In this document: positions 14,349 to 27,900 of the stretch, in pieces
How the letters are laid out: every line of letters starts with the position of its first letter
Numbering within the stretch: position 1 is the stretch's first letter
NCBI GenBank assembly: GCA_002894665.1
Contig: NCRB01000034.1
Coordinates: forward strand, 1 to 48,712
Direction of reading: 5' to 3'
Source: Salinivenus iranica
Lineage (GTDB): Bacteria; Bacteroidota; Rhodothermia; Rhodothermales; Salinibacteraceae
DNA length: 48,712 nt
Program-made: the position numbers and the translations under genes
Notes under the pieces: model-generated
Seen by the model: only the letters and a program-made list of their open reading frames with translations
What the model was told of the DNA's origin: nothing
Database searches by the model: none

Positions 14349-17066
14349 TCAACCCGCGCGTTTGGAGGTCTCTTCTTCTTCCCCGTTCAACGCGTCCTCC
14401 TCCACGCCCTCGGGGGGAGCGCCTTCGGGTTCGGGATTCGGGGACGAAGGGGTGCCGTCCTCGTCCTCAACCGACAAGGCCTCCGCTGCGTCCGGTACGT
14501 CGGGCGGGGCCATTTGCCCCGGCATGCCCGACTGGTCGGCCCGGTAGTGCGGTGACGCCTCGGCCAGTTCAGGGCGCGGCTCGCGCGGATCCCGAGCCGG
14601 CGGAACGGCCTCCAGCTGCTCGTCCCTCTCCTCCCGGGGCCAGAGGTCCTCCTCTCGTTGGACCGACACATCGTCGTACCGCATCTTGTCGGTGCCCGTA
14701 AGCACGGGGGCCTCCTCCTCGTCCGTCCGCTCATCGTCCTGATCCGGATACTTCACCCGGACGTGATAGATGCCCATCAGCATTGTCAGGAACGTGTCCT
14801 TGATTTGCCGGAGGTCCCGGAAGGTGAGGTCGGTATTGTCGAGCTGCCCGTCGTCGATACGCTCCCGGAAAATGAGATCGACCAGGGACTTGAGCCGCTT
14901 GTGCGTCGGATCATCGAGACTCCGACTCGCCGCCTCGACCGAGTCGGCGAGCATCAGGATGCCCGTTTCTTTGGAATCCGGCTTCGGTCCCGGATACCGA
15001 AACTCCGACTCTAGCACCTGAGCGTCGTTTTGATCCGACTGGCTCAGTGCCTTTCGATAAAAGTACTCGATCCGGGCAGTCCCGTGATGCGCCGGGATAA
15101 ACTTGAGCACCCGCTCCGGCAGATTGTACTCCTTTCCCATCTCCAGCCCTTCCTTCACGTGACTGGCAATGATGAGGGCACTCATTCGAGGTTTGAGGCG
15201 ATCGTGCGGATTCACGCCCGAACGCTGGTTCTCCACGAAATACTCCGGCTTCAGCATCTTGCCAATGTCGTGATAGAGCGCCCCGACGCGGGTGAGAAGC
15301 GTGTGCGCCCCAATCCGATCCGCGGCGGCCTCCGCCAGATTTGCCACCTGAAGGGAGTGATTGAAGGAGCCGGGCGCCCGGAGGCTGAGGTCCTTCAGGG
15401 GCTTGTTGTTGGTGTCCGACAGCTCCAGGAGGGTCAGGTCCGTGGTAATATCAAACGTGCGCTCCAGCGCCCAGAGGAAGATGGACGCGGTAATCGTGAA
15501 CGACGCCCCAATCGCCGCAAAAATGACCTCCTCTCCGAAGCGGCCGGTGGGCGTTCCCAGATACAGCCAGCTTCCCGACAAGACCAGCAGGTAGCCCAAA
15601 AACACCAGGCCGGCGCTCAAGAAGAATTGGCCCCGGTTCTTGATGTCACGCACGCTGAAAATGCCAAACGCCCCCGCGAAGAACGTGGCGAGGGTGTACT
15701 CCAGGTCCAGCCCCAGCATTTGCCCCCCCAAGAAGGCGAGGACGAGCGTCCCGAAGAGCCCAATGCGGGAGTTAAAGACGATCGTCAGGAGGACGGACGC
15801 CAACGCTACGGGGACCGCGTACAAGTTTATCCAGTCCACCCGAACGCCGACGCCAAACATCGCAATGACGAAACCGAGGACCAGGGCCACAAGGGCCATG
15901 TCCCCGTCCTCCCGCCAGACGTCCGTCCGGAGGAGGTAGAGGTAGTAGAAGAAAAAGACGAAGGCGAGTCCCGCAAACAGCAGCTGTCCCACCACCTGCT
16001 TCCCCAGGTTGGTCGTGGACATCCGCTCGTTGCGCACGCGCTCGAGGGAGGTGAGTCGACGTTTAATCTCCGGGGTCACCCGCTCGCCCTGCCGCACGAT
16101 CACTTCTCCGCTTTCCACGCCCCCCTGGATCGCCGTTACGTTTCGCGCCCGACGGTTGCGTTCGGCCATGGTCTCCGAGCGCATGTATTCTAGCGACGGC
16201 TGGAAGATGCCCCGAAAGAGCCCGAACGTGATGTCGCCGTACTCGGGGTTTTCGGGGTACGCTCGCCGCAATTGCTCTCCCACATAATCGTAGGCTTCAT
16301 TGAGCCCATAGACGTTGCTTTTGTCGACCGTGCGCTGCGAGCGCTCGCGCTCATTTCGGACCACAATCACGTCCGTCGAGACCGAGTCGTGCGGCTGGTC
16401 CATGACGCCGACATTGAGGAGCTGCGCGCCCAATTCGAAGGCCCGATCCAGCAGTCGTCGATCGAGCCGCGGGCGATCGTCCTGGCCCGCTGCCTCCGAC
16501 GCCCCGGTGCCGGCCTGCGCCCCAATCGCGTACTGCTCGGCGAGACGATCCCATTGGGCGGGCGATAAGGAGGCCAGGGCGTTTCGGCGCCGCTGTACGT
16601 ACTGGAGCGAATCCGTTCGGGCCGCCTCCGTCTCCCCTTCTGCCGCATGAGACCGGAAGCGAGCATACGCCTCCAGCGTGCGGTCAAGTTGTCGGGCGAG
16701 GGTGTCGCGGTTTGACGCCAGTTTTTCTCGGGGGCGCGGAATCTCCCGAAAAAACGGCGCCGTGTTCCTCCGCACCGTGTCCCGCCGGGCCTGCACCTGA
16801 TCCTGATCGATGTAGATGGGAAAATCGAACGGGGCCTCCAGCGTCGCCTGCTGCCAGGTGTCTCCTACCTGCACAGCATATTCGTAGACCTCCCCTCGCG
16901 GGAACGCGGCCACCGTGAGGACCACAAGCCCCAGAAACAGGCCCGCACGAACCAACCAATGGCGCAGGCGCGAGTCCTCATCGTCGTCGTGGCCGCCCGT
17001 TTCGAGTTCATGGCCCACGGGCCGCGGAGTGCTCCGCTCCCAGCTGAGCCAGTCAAACAGTCCCAT
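14349..17066 (-). CDS. pgpH: PgpH-like 7TM-HD cyclic-di-AMP phosphodiesterase
   Basis: Membrane-bound HD-domain phosphohydrolase of the PgpH (YqfF) family, which degrades cyclic di-AMP. It has 905 residues. A first membrane segment lies near 36-55, a large extracytoplasmic 7TMR-HDED region at about 60-350, then about seven membrane helices (about 355-545), and a cytosolic HD domain. Metal-binding residues are visible as FNH (H570), YHDIGK (H599, D600), SHV (H636) and AHHG (H660/H661). The tail from about 750 on is long, acidic and proline-rich, probably disordered, fitting a halophile. It is convergent with the GntR-type gene and upstream of nothing obviously related. The HDED domain is expected to sense an external signal. 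Assignment is firm at family level; activity on c-di-AMP is from family knowledge. Confidence 0.92.
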   Translation of the reverse strand: MGLFDWLSWERSTPRPVGHELETGGHDDDEDSRLRHWLVRAGLFLGLVVLTVAAFPRGEVYEYAVQVGDTWQQATLEAPFDFPIYIDQDQVQARRDTVRRNTAPFFREIPRPREKLASNRDTLARQLDRTLEAYARFRSHAAEGETEAARTDSLQYVQRRRNALASLSPAQWDRLAEQYAIGAQAGTGASEAAGQDDRPRLDRRLLDRAFELGAQLLNVGVMDQPHDSVSTDVIVVRNERERSQRTVDKSNVYGLNEAYDYVGEQLRRAYPENPEYGDITFGLFRGIFQPSLEYMRSETMAERNRRARNVTAIQGGVESGEVIVRQGERVTPEIKRRLTSLERVRNERMSTTNLGKQVVGQLLFAGLAFVFFFYYLYLLRTDVWREDGDMALVALVLGFVIAMFGVGVRVDWINLYAVPVALASVLLTIVFNSRIGLFGTLVLAFLGGQMLGLDLEYTLATFFAGAFGIFSVRDIKNRGQFFLSAGLVFLGYLLVLSGSWLYLGTPTGRFGEEVIFAAIGASFTITASIFLWALERTFDITTDLTLLELSDTNNKPLKDLSLRAPGSFNHSLQVANLAEAAADRIGAHTLLTRVGALYHDIGKMLKPEYFVENQRSGVNPHDRLKPRMSALIIASHVKEGLEMGKEYNLPERVLKFIPAHHGTARIEYFYRKALSQSDQNDAQVLESEFRYPGPKPDSKETGILMLADSVEAASRSLDDPTHKRLKSLVDLIFRERIDDGQLDNTDLTFRDLRQIKDTFLTMLMGIYHVRVKYPDQDDERTDEEEAPVLTGTDKMRYDDVSVQREEDLWPREERDEQLEAVPPARDPREPRPELAEASPHYRADQSGMPGQMAPPDVPDAAEALSVEDEDGTPSSPNPEPEGAPPEGVEEDALNGEEEETSKRAG

Positions 17067-17191
17067 ATTGGTAGGGAGATCCGGTGATCAGCACCGTGAA
17101 AAAGGACCACAAGGCCCCCGTCCTTCTCTCCAGTGAATGGCTACCGCCGGAGAGAGGATCCTTTTGCCCCGACGGAGGGCATGGGTCGTCG

Positions 17192-20556
<3,365 letters not shown>

Positions 20557-20706
20557 GGTGACGATCGCCCCGTGGGTAGGGCGTGGTGGGACTTATCGGT
20601 GGACTCAGGGTCTCCGACAGAACAAAATGCGTTTCCCGTCCGACAAGCGCAACGAAAACGCAGCGTCGCTGCTCCCACTCCGTGCGCAATTGCATACAAA
20701 ATAACA

Positions 20707-20738
20707 CTGCCGCTCTCCCAAAAGGGGCAAAGCGGCAG
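20707..20738 (-). terminator. Rho-independent terminator of tRNA-Pro
   Basis: CTGCCGCT (20707-20714) pairs with AGCGGCAG (20731-20738). On the minus strand it follows the tRNA by about 20 nt and is followed by TGTTATTTTG. Confidence 0.7.
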
Positions 20739-20759
20739 AGCGAACAAAATCCGAAGGAG

Positions 20760-20833
20760 TCGGGACAGCCGGACTTGAACCGGCGACCTCCGCTCCCCCA
20801 GAGCGGTGCGCTACCGAACTGCGCCATGTCCCG
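20760..20833 (-). tRNA. tRNA-Pro (anticodon GGG)
   Basis: The 74-nt cloverleaf has acceptor CGGGACA pairing with TGTCCCG plus discriminator A, anticodon stem CCGCT/AGCGG around loop CTGGGGG (anticodon GGG), and T-loop TTCAAGT. No 3' CCA is encoded. Confidence 0.97.
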
Positions 20834-20937
20834 AATAGAATCACCGTCTCTAATGACCAAGCGCGCCGCAGGTTCTGCTCCGATCGGCGCACATGCGGGC
20901 CTCAGGCTGTGAGTTCTCAACGAATCGCCGGGCAGCC

Positions 20938-22164
20938 TCAGTGCGTGTCGGGAGCGGCCGCCTCACGTAGCTGTGACCGGACGTCAACCTCGCTGTGTAG
21001 TGTCCGGTGCACAGGACACTTGTTCGCAATTTCCAGGAGCCGGCGGCGCTGGTCCTCACTCAGATCGCCCTCCAACTCAACCTCGCGGTCAATTCGGTCC
21101 ACCTTTCCTTCGTCCGTGTCGCAGTGGTCGCAATCCTCGGCGTGGATCTTTTCATGCGTGAGCCGAACGGTGACCTCCTCCAGCGGCCAGTCTTTCCGAT
21201 CCGCGTACATCCGGAGGGTCATGCCCGTGCATGAGCCAAGCGCCGAGAGCAGCAGGTCGTAGGGCGTCGGCCCCGCGTCGTCGCCGCCGACGGACGCCGG
21301 CTCGTCGGACACGAGGGTGTGCCGGCCCGCCGTTACGTCGGTTCGATAGGCCCCGCGGGTCCGCGTAAGCACCTGTCCCTCAAGGGCCTCGTCCGGCTGT
21401 TCCGTTTCCACATACTTCCGGGCCCAGGCGGCAAGGACCACCCCAATGTATTCGGCATCCGAAGGATCAGAGAGGAGGTGGTCGGCATCATCCAGCGACA
21501 CAAAACTCTTGGGATGCCGGGCCGCCTCAAAGATATGGGCAGCATTTTCGATGCCCACTGTCTGGTCGATGGGCGAGTGGAAGAGCAGAAGGGCCCGATC
21601 CAGCGTCCGGATGGTCTCGTCCATCCGCGTCTCCTCCAAATCATCGAGGAACTGCTTGCGCACGGTAAACGAGCGGCCGGCAAGGGTGACCCGCGCCTCC
21701 CCCGTCGCCCGGATCTCATCGATGTCCTCCTCCAAGAGGTGCGTCACGTGCTCCGGATTGCACGGCGCCCCAATCGTGGAGACGGCCTGGACACTGTCCA
21801 TCCGGTGGGCGGCCTGCAGCACCGCGGCGCCCCCCAAGGAGTGCCCCACGAGGATCCGGGGCGGGGCGTGGTGCTCCCGAAGATAATTGGCGGCCGCCAC
21901 CAGGTCTCCGACATTCGACGAAAAATTGGTGTCGGCAAAGTCACCTTCGCTTTCCCCAAGGCCTGTAAAGTCGAACCGCATCACGGCAATTCCTTCCCGG
22001 TTCAGCGCCCGGGTAATCGCCCCTACGGCCCGCAGGTCTTTCGAACACGTAAAACAGTGCGCAAAGATCGCCCAGGCCCGCTCGGGACCATCGGGGCGAT
22101 CCAGCCGGGCCGCCAGCTTTTCCGTGCCCTCGGCGTTGGGGAAGCGAATCTTGTCAAATGGCAT
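20938..22164 (-). CDS. Bifunctional alpha/beta hydrolase - OsmC family protein
   Basis: Fusion of two domains in 408 residues. The N-terminal part (about 1-255) is an alpha/beta hydrolase with nucleophile elbow GHSLGG (S109), a likely Asp in HSPID (D200) and His in DADHL (H229). The C-terminal part (about 258-400) is an OsmC/YhfA-type domain with the two redox cysteines in ALGSCTG (C312) and NKCPVH (C383), which in the family reduce organic hydroperoxides. A CDHCD segment in the OsmC part could bind metal or add thiols. The fusion is known in other bacteria. Its substrate is unknown; release and then reduction of acyl peroxides would be a plausible joint role. Upstream are the NRDE and MnmM-like genes on the same strand. 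Confidence 0.93.
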   Translation of the reverse strand: MPFDKIRFPNAEGTEKLAARLDRPDGPERAWAIFAHCFTCSKDLRAVGAITRALNREGIAVMRFDFTGLGESEGDFADTNFSSNVGDLVAAANYLREHHAPPRILVGHSLGGAAVLQAAHRMDSVQAVSTIGAPCNPEHVTHLLEEDIDEIRATGEARVTLAGRSFTVRKQFLDDLEETRMDETIRTLDRALLLFHSPIDQTVGIENAAHIFEAARHPKSFVSLDDADHLLSDPSDAEYIGVVLAAWARKYVETEQPDEALEGQVLTRTRGAYRTDVTAGRHTLVSDEPASVGGDDAGPTPYDLLLSALGSCTGMTLRMYADRKDWPLEEVTVRLTHEKIHAEDCDHCDTDEGKVDRIDREVELEGDLSEDQRRRLLEIANKCPVHRTLHSEVDVRSQLREAAAPDTH

Positions 22165-22205
22165 AAACAGATGCGTTTAGAGTCAGAGATTTACAGGGTC
22201 GTTCG

Positions 22206-22973
22206 TCAACTCCCACCGGCCCAAAACGAAAAGTGGCGGGTGTCCGCAGGCGTGCCCTCTTCAAAGGTGCGCTCAACAAACTGAACGGTTCCGTCCCGAC
22301 CGATCAGCAACACTGTAGAGCAGCGGGTTCCGTAGTCTTCCCCTTCAATAAAGATCGGGGAGAGGAACTGTTCGGTGTTCATTCCGACGCCGGTGTCGGG
22401 CAGTCGATCGTTGGGGAACGGGTCGCGCTGATCCAGGAGCCGGAGCAACCCCTTGGGGGGAATGGATTCTTCGTCGAGTCGGTCGCGGAGATCCGACATG
22501 GCCGCCTCCACCTTCGGCCACGAGGTATCGAGGCGATCGTTGCTCAGGCCGTGAATTCCGGGCGCTACCGGCCGGACGGCTCCCTCCTGGGAGGAAAGAT
22601 AGTACAGGTCCTCGGGCGTCCCCAAAAGCAAGTTAAACCCATTGTAGGCCGCCGCCTCGTCCGCGACACGCCGCAGGTACTCTTCCGGATTCGGTTCTTC
22701 AATGAGGTACTCCGACACGAGCGCACCCCGCGATCGAGCGTCCGGGCGGTACGCCTCCGGCGCCCGCACATTCGTCACGACGCCCCAGTGTCCGTTACGG
22801 GTGACGCCCATCCACGTCCCCCCCGCGTTCAGGTCGCGGCCGGCGAGAACGTGCGGCGCCTCTTCCCAAAAGGCGGCCGGAGCCGTAGGGCGACTGTAAA
22901 ACTCGTCTCGATTGCCCGCAAACACGAGCGAATACTCCGGGTGCGCGTTGTGGGCAAATGTAAGAAGGCACAT
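22206..22973 (-). CDS. NRDE family (TANGO2-like) protein
   Basis: Protein of 255 residues starting MCLLTF, with the family-naming motif NRDE at 21-24 (AGNRDEFYSR) and the conserved GGTWMGVTRNG segment. The Cys at position 2 could be exposed after Met removal, as in Ntn-type hydrolases, and relatives belong to the TANGO2 family, whose eukaryotic member is linked to haem or lipid handling. Biochemical role in bacteria is not settled. It lies between the hydrolase-OsmC gene and the MnmM-like gene, all on one strand, with gaps of 41 and 63 bp, so they may share a transcript. Confidence 0.9.
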   Translation of the reverse strand: MCLLTFAHNAHPEYSLVFAGNRDEFYSRPTAPAAFWEEAPHVLAGRDLNAGGTWMGVTRNGHWGVVTNVRAPEAYRPDARSRGALVSEYLIEEPNPEEYLRRVADEAAAYNGFNLLLGTPEDLYYLSSQEGAVRPVAPGIHGLSNDRLDTSWPKVEAAMSDLRDRLDEESIPPKGLLRLLDQRDPFPNDRLPDTGVGMNTEQFLSPIFIEGEDYGTRCSTVLLIGRDGTVQFVERTFEEGTPADTRHFSFWAGGS

Positions 22974-23036
22974 GCAATAACGGAGTCGGTTGAGCGGGCC
23001 TAGCTCAAGCCCTTTTGCTGCACATCGAACACGGAC

Positions 23037-23618
23037 TCACTCGGACGCTCGCTTTTCGAGAACCATGAGCTGCGGTGGGTCATTCTGCTGATTCAGGAAC
23101 CGGTACGACAACACGTGCACCTCCTCCTGCGGCTGTGCCGTCGCCCACTCCCGCACGGCGTTCGCCTCCGCCGCGCCGCCCTCGTGGCCCGTGTAGAGCA
23201 CAACCGTAATGACGCCCCCACCCCGAAGCCCCTCCAGGGCCGAGGTCAGCCCCTCAATCGTTGTGCTGGGTCGCGTGATACACGACGAATCGCTCCCCGG
23301 CAGGTATCCGAGATTAAACATCACGGCCGACACCGAGCCGTGCACCTCGTCCGGGAGGTGGTCCAGCAGTTGTTCGTGCCCGGCGCAAAAGAGGGCAGTC
23401 GGCGCCGCGGCCTCCCCCTCCTCCAGCCGGGTTCGGGCACGCCGGAGGGCGCCGTCCTGTACGTCAAACCCGAACACCTGTCCAGTGGGTCCGACCTGTT
23501 CCGTAAGAAATTGCGTATCGTTGCCGTTTCCGACGGTCGCATCCACCGCCACGTCGCCCGGTCGGAGCGCGCGGGCAGCAAACATGTGCGCGGCGTCCAG
23601 AATCTCAGGAATCACCAT
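23037..23618 (-). CDS. mnmM: MnmM/YtqB-like SAM-dependent methyltransferase
   Basis: Small class I methyltransferase of 193 residues. The SAM-binding motif DATVGNGND is at about 26-34, followed by a family pattern including MFNLGYLPGSD (motif IV) and VLYTGHEGG. These match the YtqB/MnmM group (rRNA_methylase Pfam family), whose characterised members methylate nm5s2U34 of tRNA in the last step to mnm5s2U. The start at 23618 (MVIPEILDAAHMF) is the natural one. The gene is divergent from aroB with a 181-bp gap holding both promoters. Assignment to MnmM is from family resemblance. Confidence 0.85.
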   Translation of the reverse strand: MVIPEILDAAHMFAARALRPGDVAVDATVGNGNDTQFLTEQVGPTGQVFGFDVQDGALRRARTRLEEGEAAAPTALFCAGHEQLLDHLPDEVHGSVSAVMFNLGYLPGSDSSCITRPSTTIEGLTSALEGLRGGGVITVVLYTGHEGGAAEANAVREWATAQPQEEVHVLSYRFLNQQNDPPQLMVLEKRASE

Positions 23619-23799
23619 TGATCTTTTACATTAGCAGAAGGGATTGACTCACGTGTCCCCCAGTGCTCTCTATCGACAGGATGAGAAAAGGGATCAGGGC
23701 ACTCTCACCGAATCGTCGTAATTTGATGTGCCCCTCGAACCCTGCGCCCACGCCCCGCGTGATTTTATTTCTGTGTCTCGCAATTGATCGCCTCGCTTC

Positions 23800-24882
23800 A
23801 TGTCAACCCACGTCGCCCTCGGAGACCGGAGTTACTCGATCCATTACCAGTCCCTCGAACACCTTCCCGGGCTCCTAGAGGACGAGGGGCTTCGGATCGG
23901 GCGGTGCCTCCTCGTGAGCGACGAAAATGTCGCGGCGCACTACCGCTCCCCCCTCGTCCGCCAGCTGGAACGCGCCGGGTGGACGGTCCGCTCCATCGTG
24001 CTCTCCCCGGGCGAGCAGACGAAGTCTGCGGAGGCGCTGCAATCGATTTACGACGAGGCCCTCACGTGGGGCATCGATCGGCAGACCCCCGTCCTCGCGC
24101 TGGGGGGCGGCGTTATCGGCGACCTGGCCGGGTTCGCGGCCGCCACGCTCCTGCGAGGCCTTCCGCTCGTTCACCTTCCGACGTCCCTCCTCGCCCAGGT
24201 GGATGCCTCCGTGGGGGGCAAAACCGCCATTAACCACGAGACGGGAAAGAACCTCATCGGGGCCTTCTACCAGCCCCGCTTCGTGTGCACCGATCCGTCG
24301 GTGCTCGACACCCTCCCGATGGCCGAGTACACGAGCGGCATGGCGGAGGTCGTCAAGCACGCGCTGATCCGCGATGTCGACCTGATGTCGTTTCTGGAGG
24401 AGAACCTCGTCTCCATTCTGTCTCGGCGCGACCGCGAGGCCATTGCCGAAACCATTCGGCGAGCCGTCTCCGTCAAGGCCGACGTCGTAAGCGCCGATGA
24501 ACGAGAGACGGGCGAGCGCGTGGTTCTCAACTTCGGCCACACCTTTGCCCACGCCATCGAGTCGGTGGCCGGCTACGGCACCTTCTCTCACGGCGAGGCC
24601 GTGGCCCTCGGCATGCGGGCCGCCCTATACCTGTCCCACCACCGCCACCCCGACGCCCTTCCCCGCGAGCGGGCCGTGGAGCTGGTGCGGGCCCTGCCTG
24701 TGGAACCGGACCCGTCCGCCCTCGACTTTGATTCTCTCTACGAGGCGATGCGCTCGGACAAGAAGAATACGGAGGGAACCATCCAGTTCGTTCTCCTTGA
24801 CCGGCTCGGGCACGCATACGTGACGGGCGACCTCCGCCGCTCTCTGGTGCAACGGGCGTGGGAATTTGCCTGTGAAGAGTGA
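23800..24882 (+). CDS. aroB: 3-dehydroquinate synthase AroB
   Basis: Second enzyme of the shikimate pathway, converting DAHP to 3-dehydroquinate with NAD and a metal ion. It has 360 residues, the normal length. NAD-binding GGGVIGDLAGF is at about 102-112. Likely zinc ligands are E183 (GMAEVVKH), H247 (NFGHTFAH) and H264 (SHGEAVALGM). The lysine-rich MRSDKKNTEG segment of the active site is present near the C-terminus. No other aro genes are adjacent. It is followed 76 bp later by the tamB-like gene on the same strand. Confidence 0.97.
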   Translation: MSTHVALGDRSYSIHYQSLEHLPGLLEDEGLRIGRCLLVSDENVAAHYRSPLVRQLERAGWTVRSIVLSPGEQTKSAEALQSIYDEALTWGIDRQTPVLALGGGVIGDLAGFAAATLLRGLPLVHLPTSLLAQVDASVGGKTAINHETGKNLIGAFYQPRFVCTDPSVLDTLPMAEYTSGMAEVVKHALIRDVDLMSFLEENLVSILSRRDREAIAETIRRAVSVKADVVSADERETGERVVLNFGHTFAHAIESVAGYGTFSHGEAVALGMRAALYLSHHRHPDALPRERAVELVRALPVEPDPSALDFDSLYEAMRSDKKNTEGTIQFVLLDRLGHAYVTGDLRRSLVQRAWEFACEE

Positions 24883-24958
24883 AACGCCCATCGTAGGCCG
24901 GTTGTAGTAAGGGCGTTGCGCGTCAATTTCTCTTTTTGGATCCCCACCCGGCCGGTCC

Positions 24959-27900
24959 GTGTCTCCCCCACCCGAGTCTTCCTCCTTTCCCTGGCGGTAC
25001 GTCCGCTGGGTCGTATACGTGCTGCTCGGGGGAGTCGTACTCTTCTTTGGGTTGACGCGCACGGAGGTGGGCCGCAGTGCCCTCCGACAGCAAATCGAAT
25101 CGATCGTCTCCGATCAATTTGCCGGGTCCCTCCACATTGAGTCGCTCGAGGGCTCGCTGCTCCGCAACGTGGTCGCCACCCAGGTGACCCTCCGCGCCCC
25201 CGATGGCGGCCCCGTCGTCACAGTGGACTCGGTCCGCGCTCGGCCGCAGTGGAGCGCGCTCCTGGGGGCCGAGCTGTCGGTCCACACGCTCACCCTGATC
25301 CGCCCCCGCGCGACCCTTCACCGGACCGCGGACAGTACCTGGAACTTCGAACGTGCCCTGCGCCGCTCAGCGACCGACAGCGGGGGCAGGGCCCTCGACT
25401 TTTCGTTCGCCGACATCGAGATCCGCGGGGGAAGCGTCTCTACCCAACGGACCGGACCGATCCCCTCCGCCGTTCGCGAGGGGTGGGTCTACGATTACAC
25501 GCAATCGCGAATGGAGGAGCTCTCCCTCCGCGCCTCGGTCGAATGGCGCACGGAATCAAAGCAGGTCACTCTGCGATCCGCCACGCTGTCCCTCCCGGAT
25601 CGGGACCTGGCGCTGCAGTCGGCCGAAGGAACCCTGACCCAGACGAATGGCGCCTGGGCTCTCGACCCGTTCTCCCTCACGCTGGGAAACACCCACCTCC
25701 AGGGGCAGGTCGACGTTGCCCCCTCCGACTCAACCCGAGACGCATTGGCGGTGACACTCAACCCGAGCCGCCTCGACAACACGGAGTTGCACCGCCTGGT
25801 CCCCCGCCTCCCCCTCCGCGACACGGTCCAGGTATCCGGCCGATTGAGCGGGGCGACGGACCAATTCGTCCTGTCCGACCTCCGCCTCTCTCACGGCGGC
25901 TCGTCCCTCACCGGGGACGGCACCATCTACGGCCTCCCCGAGATGGCCGACCTCGACCTGCGCCTCACGGAGGCCCACCTGCACCCCGACGACCTGACGA
26001 CGGTGTGGCCGCAGGCCCCGTCCGCCCGACTACAAACCCTCTCCCTGATCGAAGGGAGCGGATCTGTGCTCGGCACCGTGCAGTGGCGCCACCGCCCCCG
26101 CCTGGCCTTCAACCTGGAGAGTACGCTCCGCGCCCGCAGCCCCGCCGGCGCCGTGCAGGGCTCCCTCGACGTGGAGCGGACGGCGACGGCCCTCCGCTAC
26201 GAAACGCAGGTGCGCGTCGATGATCTCAACCTCGCCCCCTTCACGAACCGCCCGGATCTTGAAAGCCAAGTGTCCGGTCGGATCGAGTTTGACGGGCGCG
26301 GCACCTCGCTCGCGCGCCTTGCCGGCACCGGCCGACTGTCCCTCTCCGAGTCGCGACTGGGCGCTGCCCGCCTGGCCGACGCCGAACTGAAGCTGACGGC
26401 CGCGGAGGGCCGCCTCCGCGGGGCCGGGTATGCCCTGCAGCCCGCCGGGGGCGTCCTGTCAATAGAGGGCGGACTGAATGTGTCGGGGCCGCGCCGACGG
26501 TACAATCTGAGTGCCACCGCCAACGACCTCGACCTGGCCAGCTGGAGCCCCGCCCTTCCGTCCAGCGGGCTCAACGCGACCCTTTCGGCGGAGGGGGAAG
26601 GCAACACGTGGGCCTCGGCCGCCGGGGAGGCCGTGCTGTCCGTCGCCCCCTCGACCCTCCAACGGGGAGACAGTACGGTGTCGATGCCCGCCCATGACGT
26701 GTCTCTGACGGTGGCGCGCCGCACGGCACCCGGCCCCCGCGTGCAATTGGATGGTACGCTCGTCACCGCGTCGATCGACGGCCCCGTGCTCTCCCCCGAG
26801 GTTCGCTCGACGGGCCGGTACTGGTGGGCCGCGCTCCGGCGGGCGGTACAGGAAGAGATGACCAAGCCGCTGGCCGACACCGCGGCGTCGTCCCCTCTCT
26901 CCCCGGACACGACCGGCCGAGACGCCCTCCAGGACCAGCTCGCCTCTCGTCCCCGTCCCTCCTCGCCCCTGAACCTCAACGCCACGGTGGCCATCCACCG
27001 CATGGATCTGCTGCGGCGCTGGTGGCCGCAGTTTCCGCGGCGCGCCGACCGCCTGCGAAGCGACCTCGCCCTCACGATGGACGATCAGGGGATTCGGGCG
27101 TCCGGGACCGTCTCGGCTCGTTCTCTCGACCTCGGCAGCCAATCCATTACGCAGGTCGACGGGGCGTACGACCTTACCGCCTCGCACGATGGCCCAATCA
27201 CCGAAACCCTGCAGGCAGAAGTCGCCCTGCATGCCGATACGGCTGAGATCCGGGGGCGCCCGCTTGTCGGCCCCTCCGTCCGCCTCTCACTGGGCGATCG
27301 CAGCGGGCGCCTCCAGCTTCAGGCGGACAAGTACGGCACCGCCGCCCCGGCCCGCCTCGACGCCACCGTCGACCTCCGGCAATCGTACAACCAGTTTCGC
27401 ATTCAGACGCTGCAGGTGGGCACGGCGGAGGGCACCTGGCGACTGGCCGCACCGGGCACGGTATCGGTCTACTCCGACGCCCTCCGGTTCGACTCCCTCC
27501 GGGTGGAAAACCCTACGTCCTCCGGCTCCGTCCCCCAGCGGATCGAGGTCGATGGCATTTTCTCCCCCCGCCCGGCGGATACATTGCTCGTGAATACACA
27601 ACGGGTGTCGCTCGCCTCATTCTCCCAGCTGGTGGGGCTGCAGCCGCCGGTCGGCGGCCAGTTGAACGGGTCGCTGGCCCTTACCGGGGGATGGTCGCAG
27701 CCTCAGGTGCAGAGCCGGTTTCGGGTGGGCCAGCTGACGTTCGACCGCCGGGTGCTGGGCAGCCTCACCCTCCAGAGCGAATTTACCCCCGGCCGTCCCG
27801 ACCTTACGGTAACGGCCGAGCTGTCGCCCTCCCCTGCCCTCGACAGCCTCGCCGACGCCAACCGTTCCCCCGACGGCGTTCGGACCGTGGAGCAGAATCA

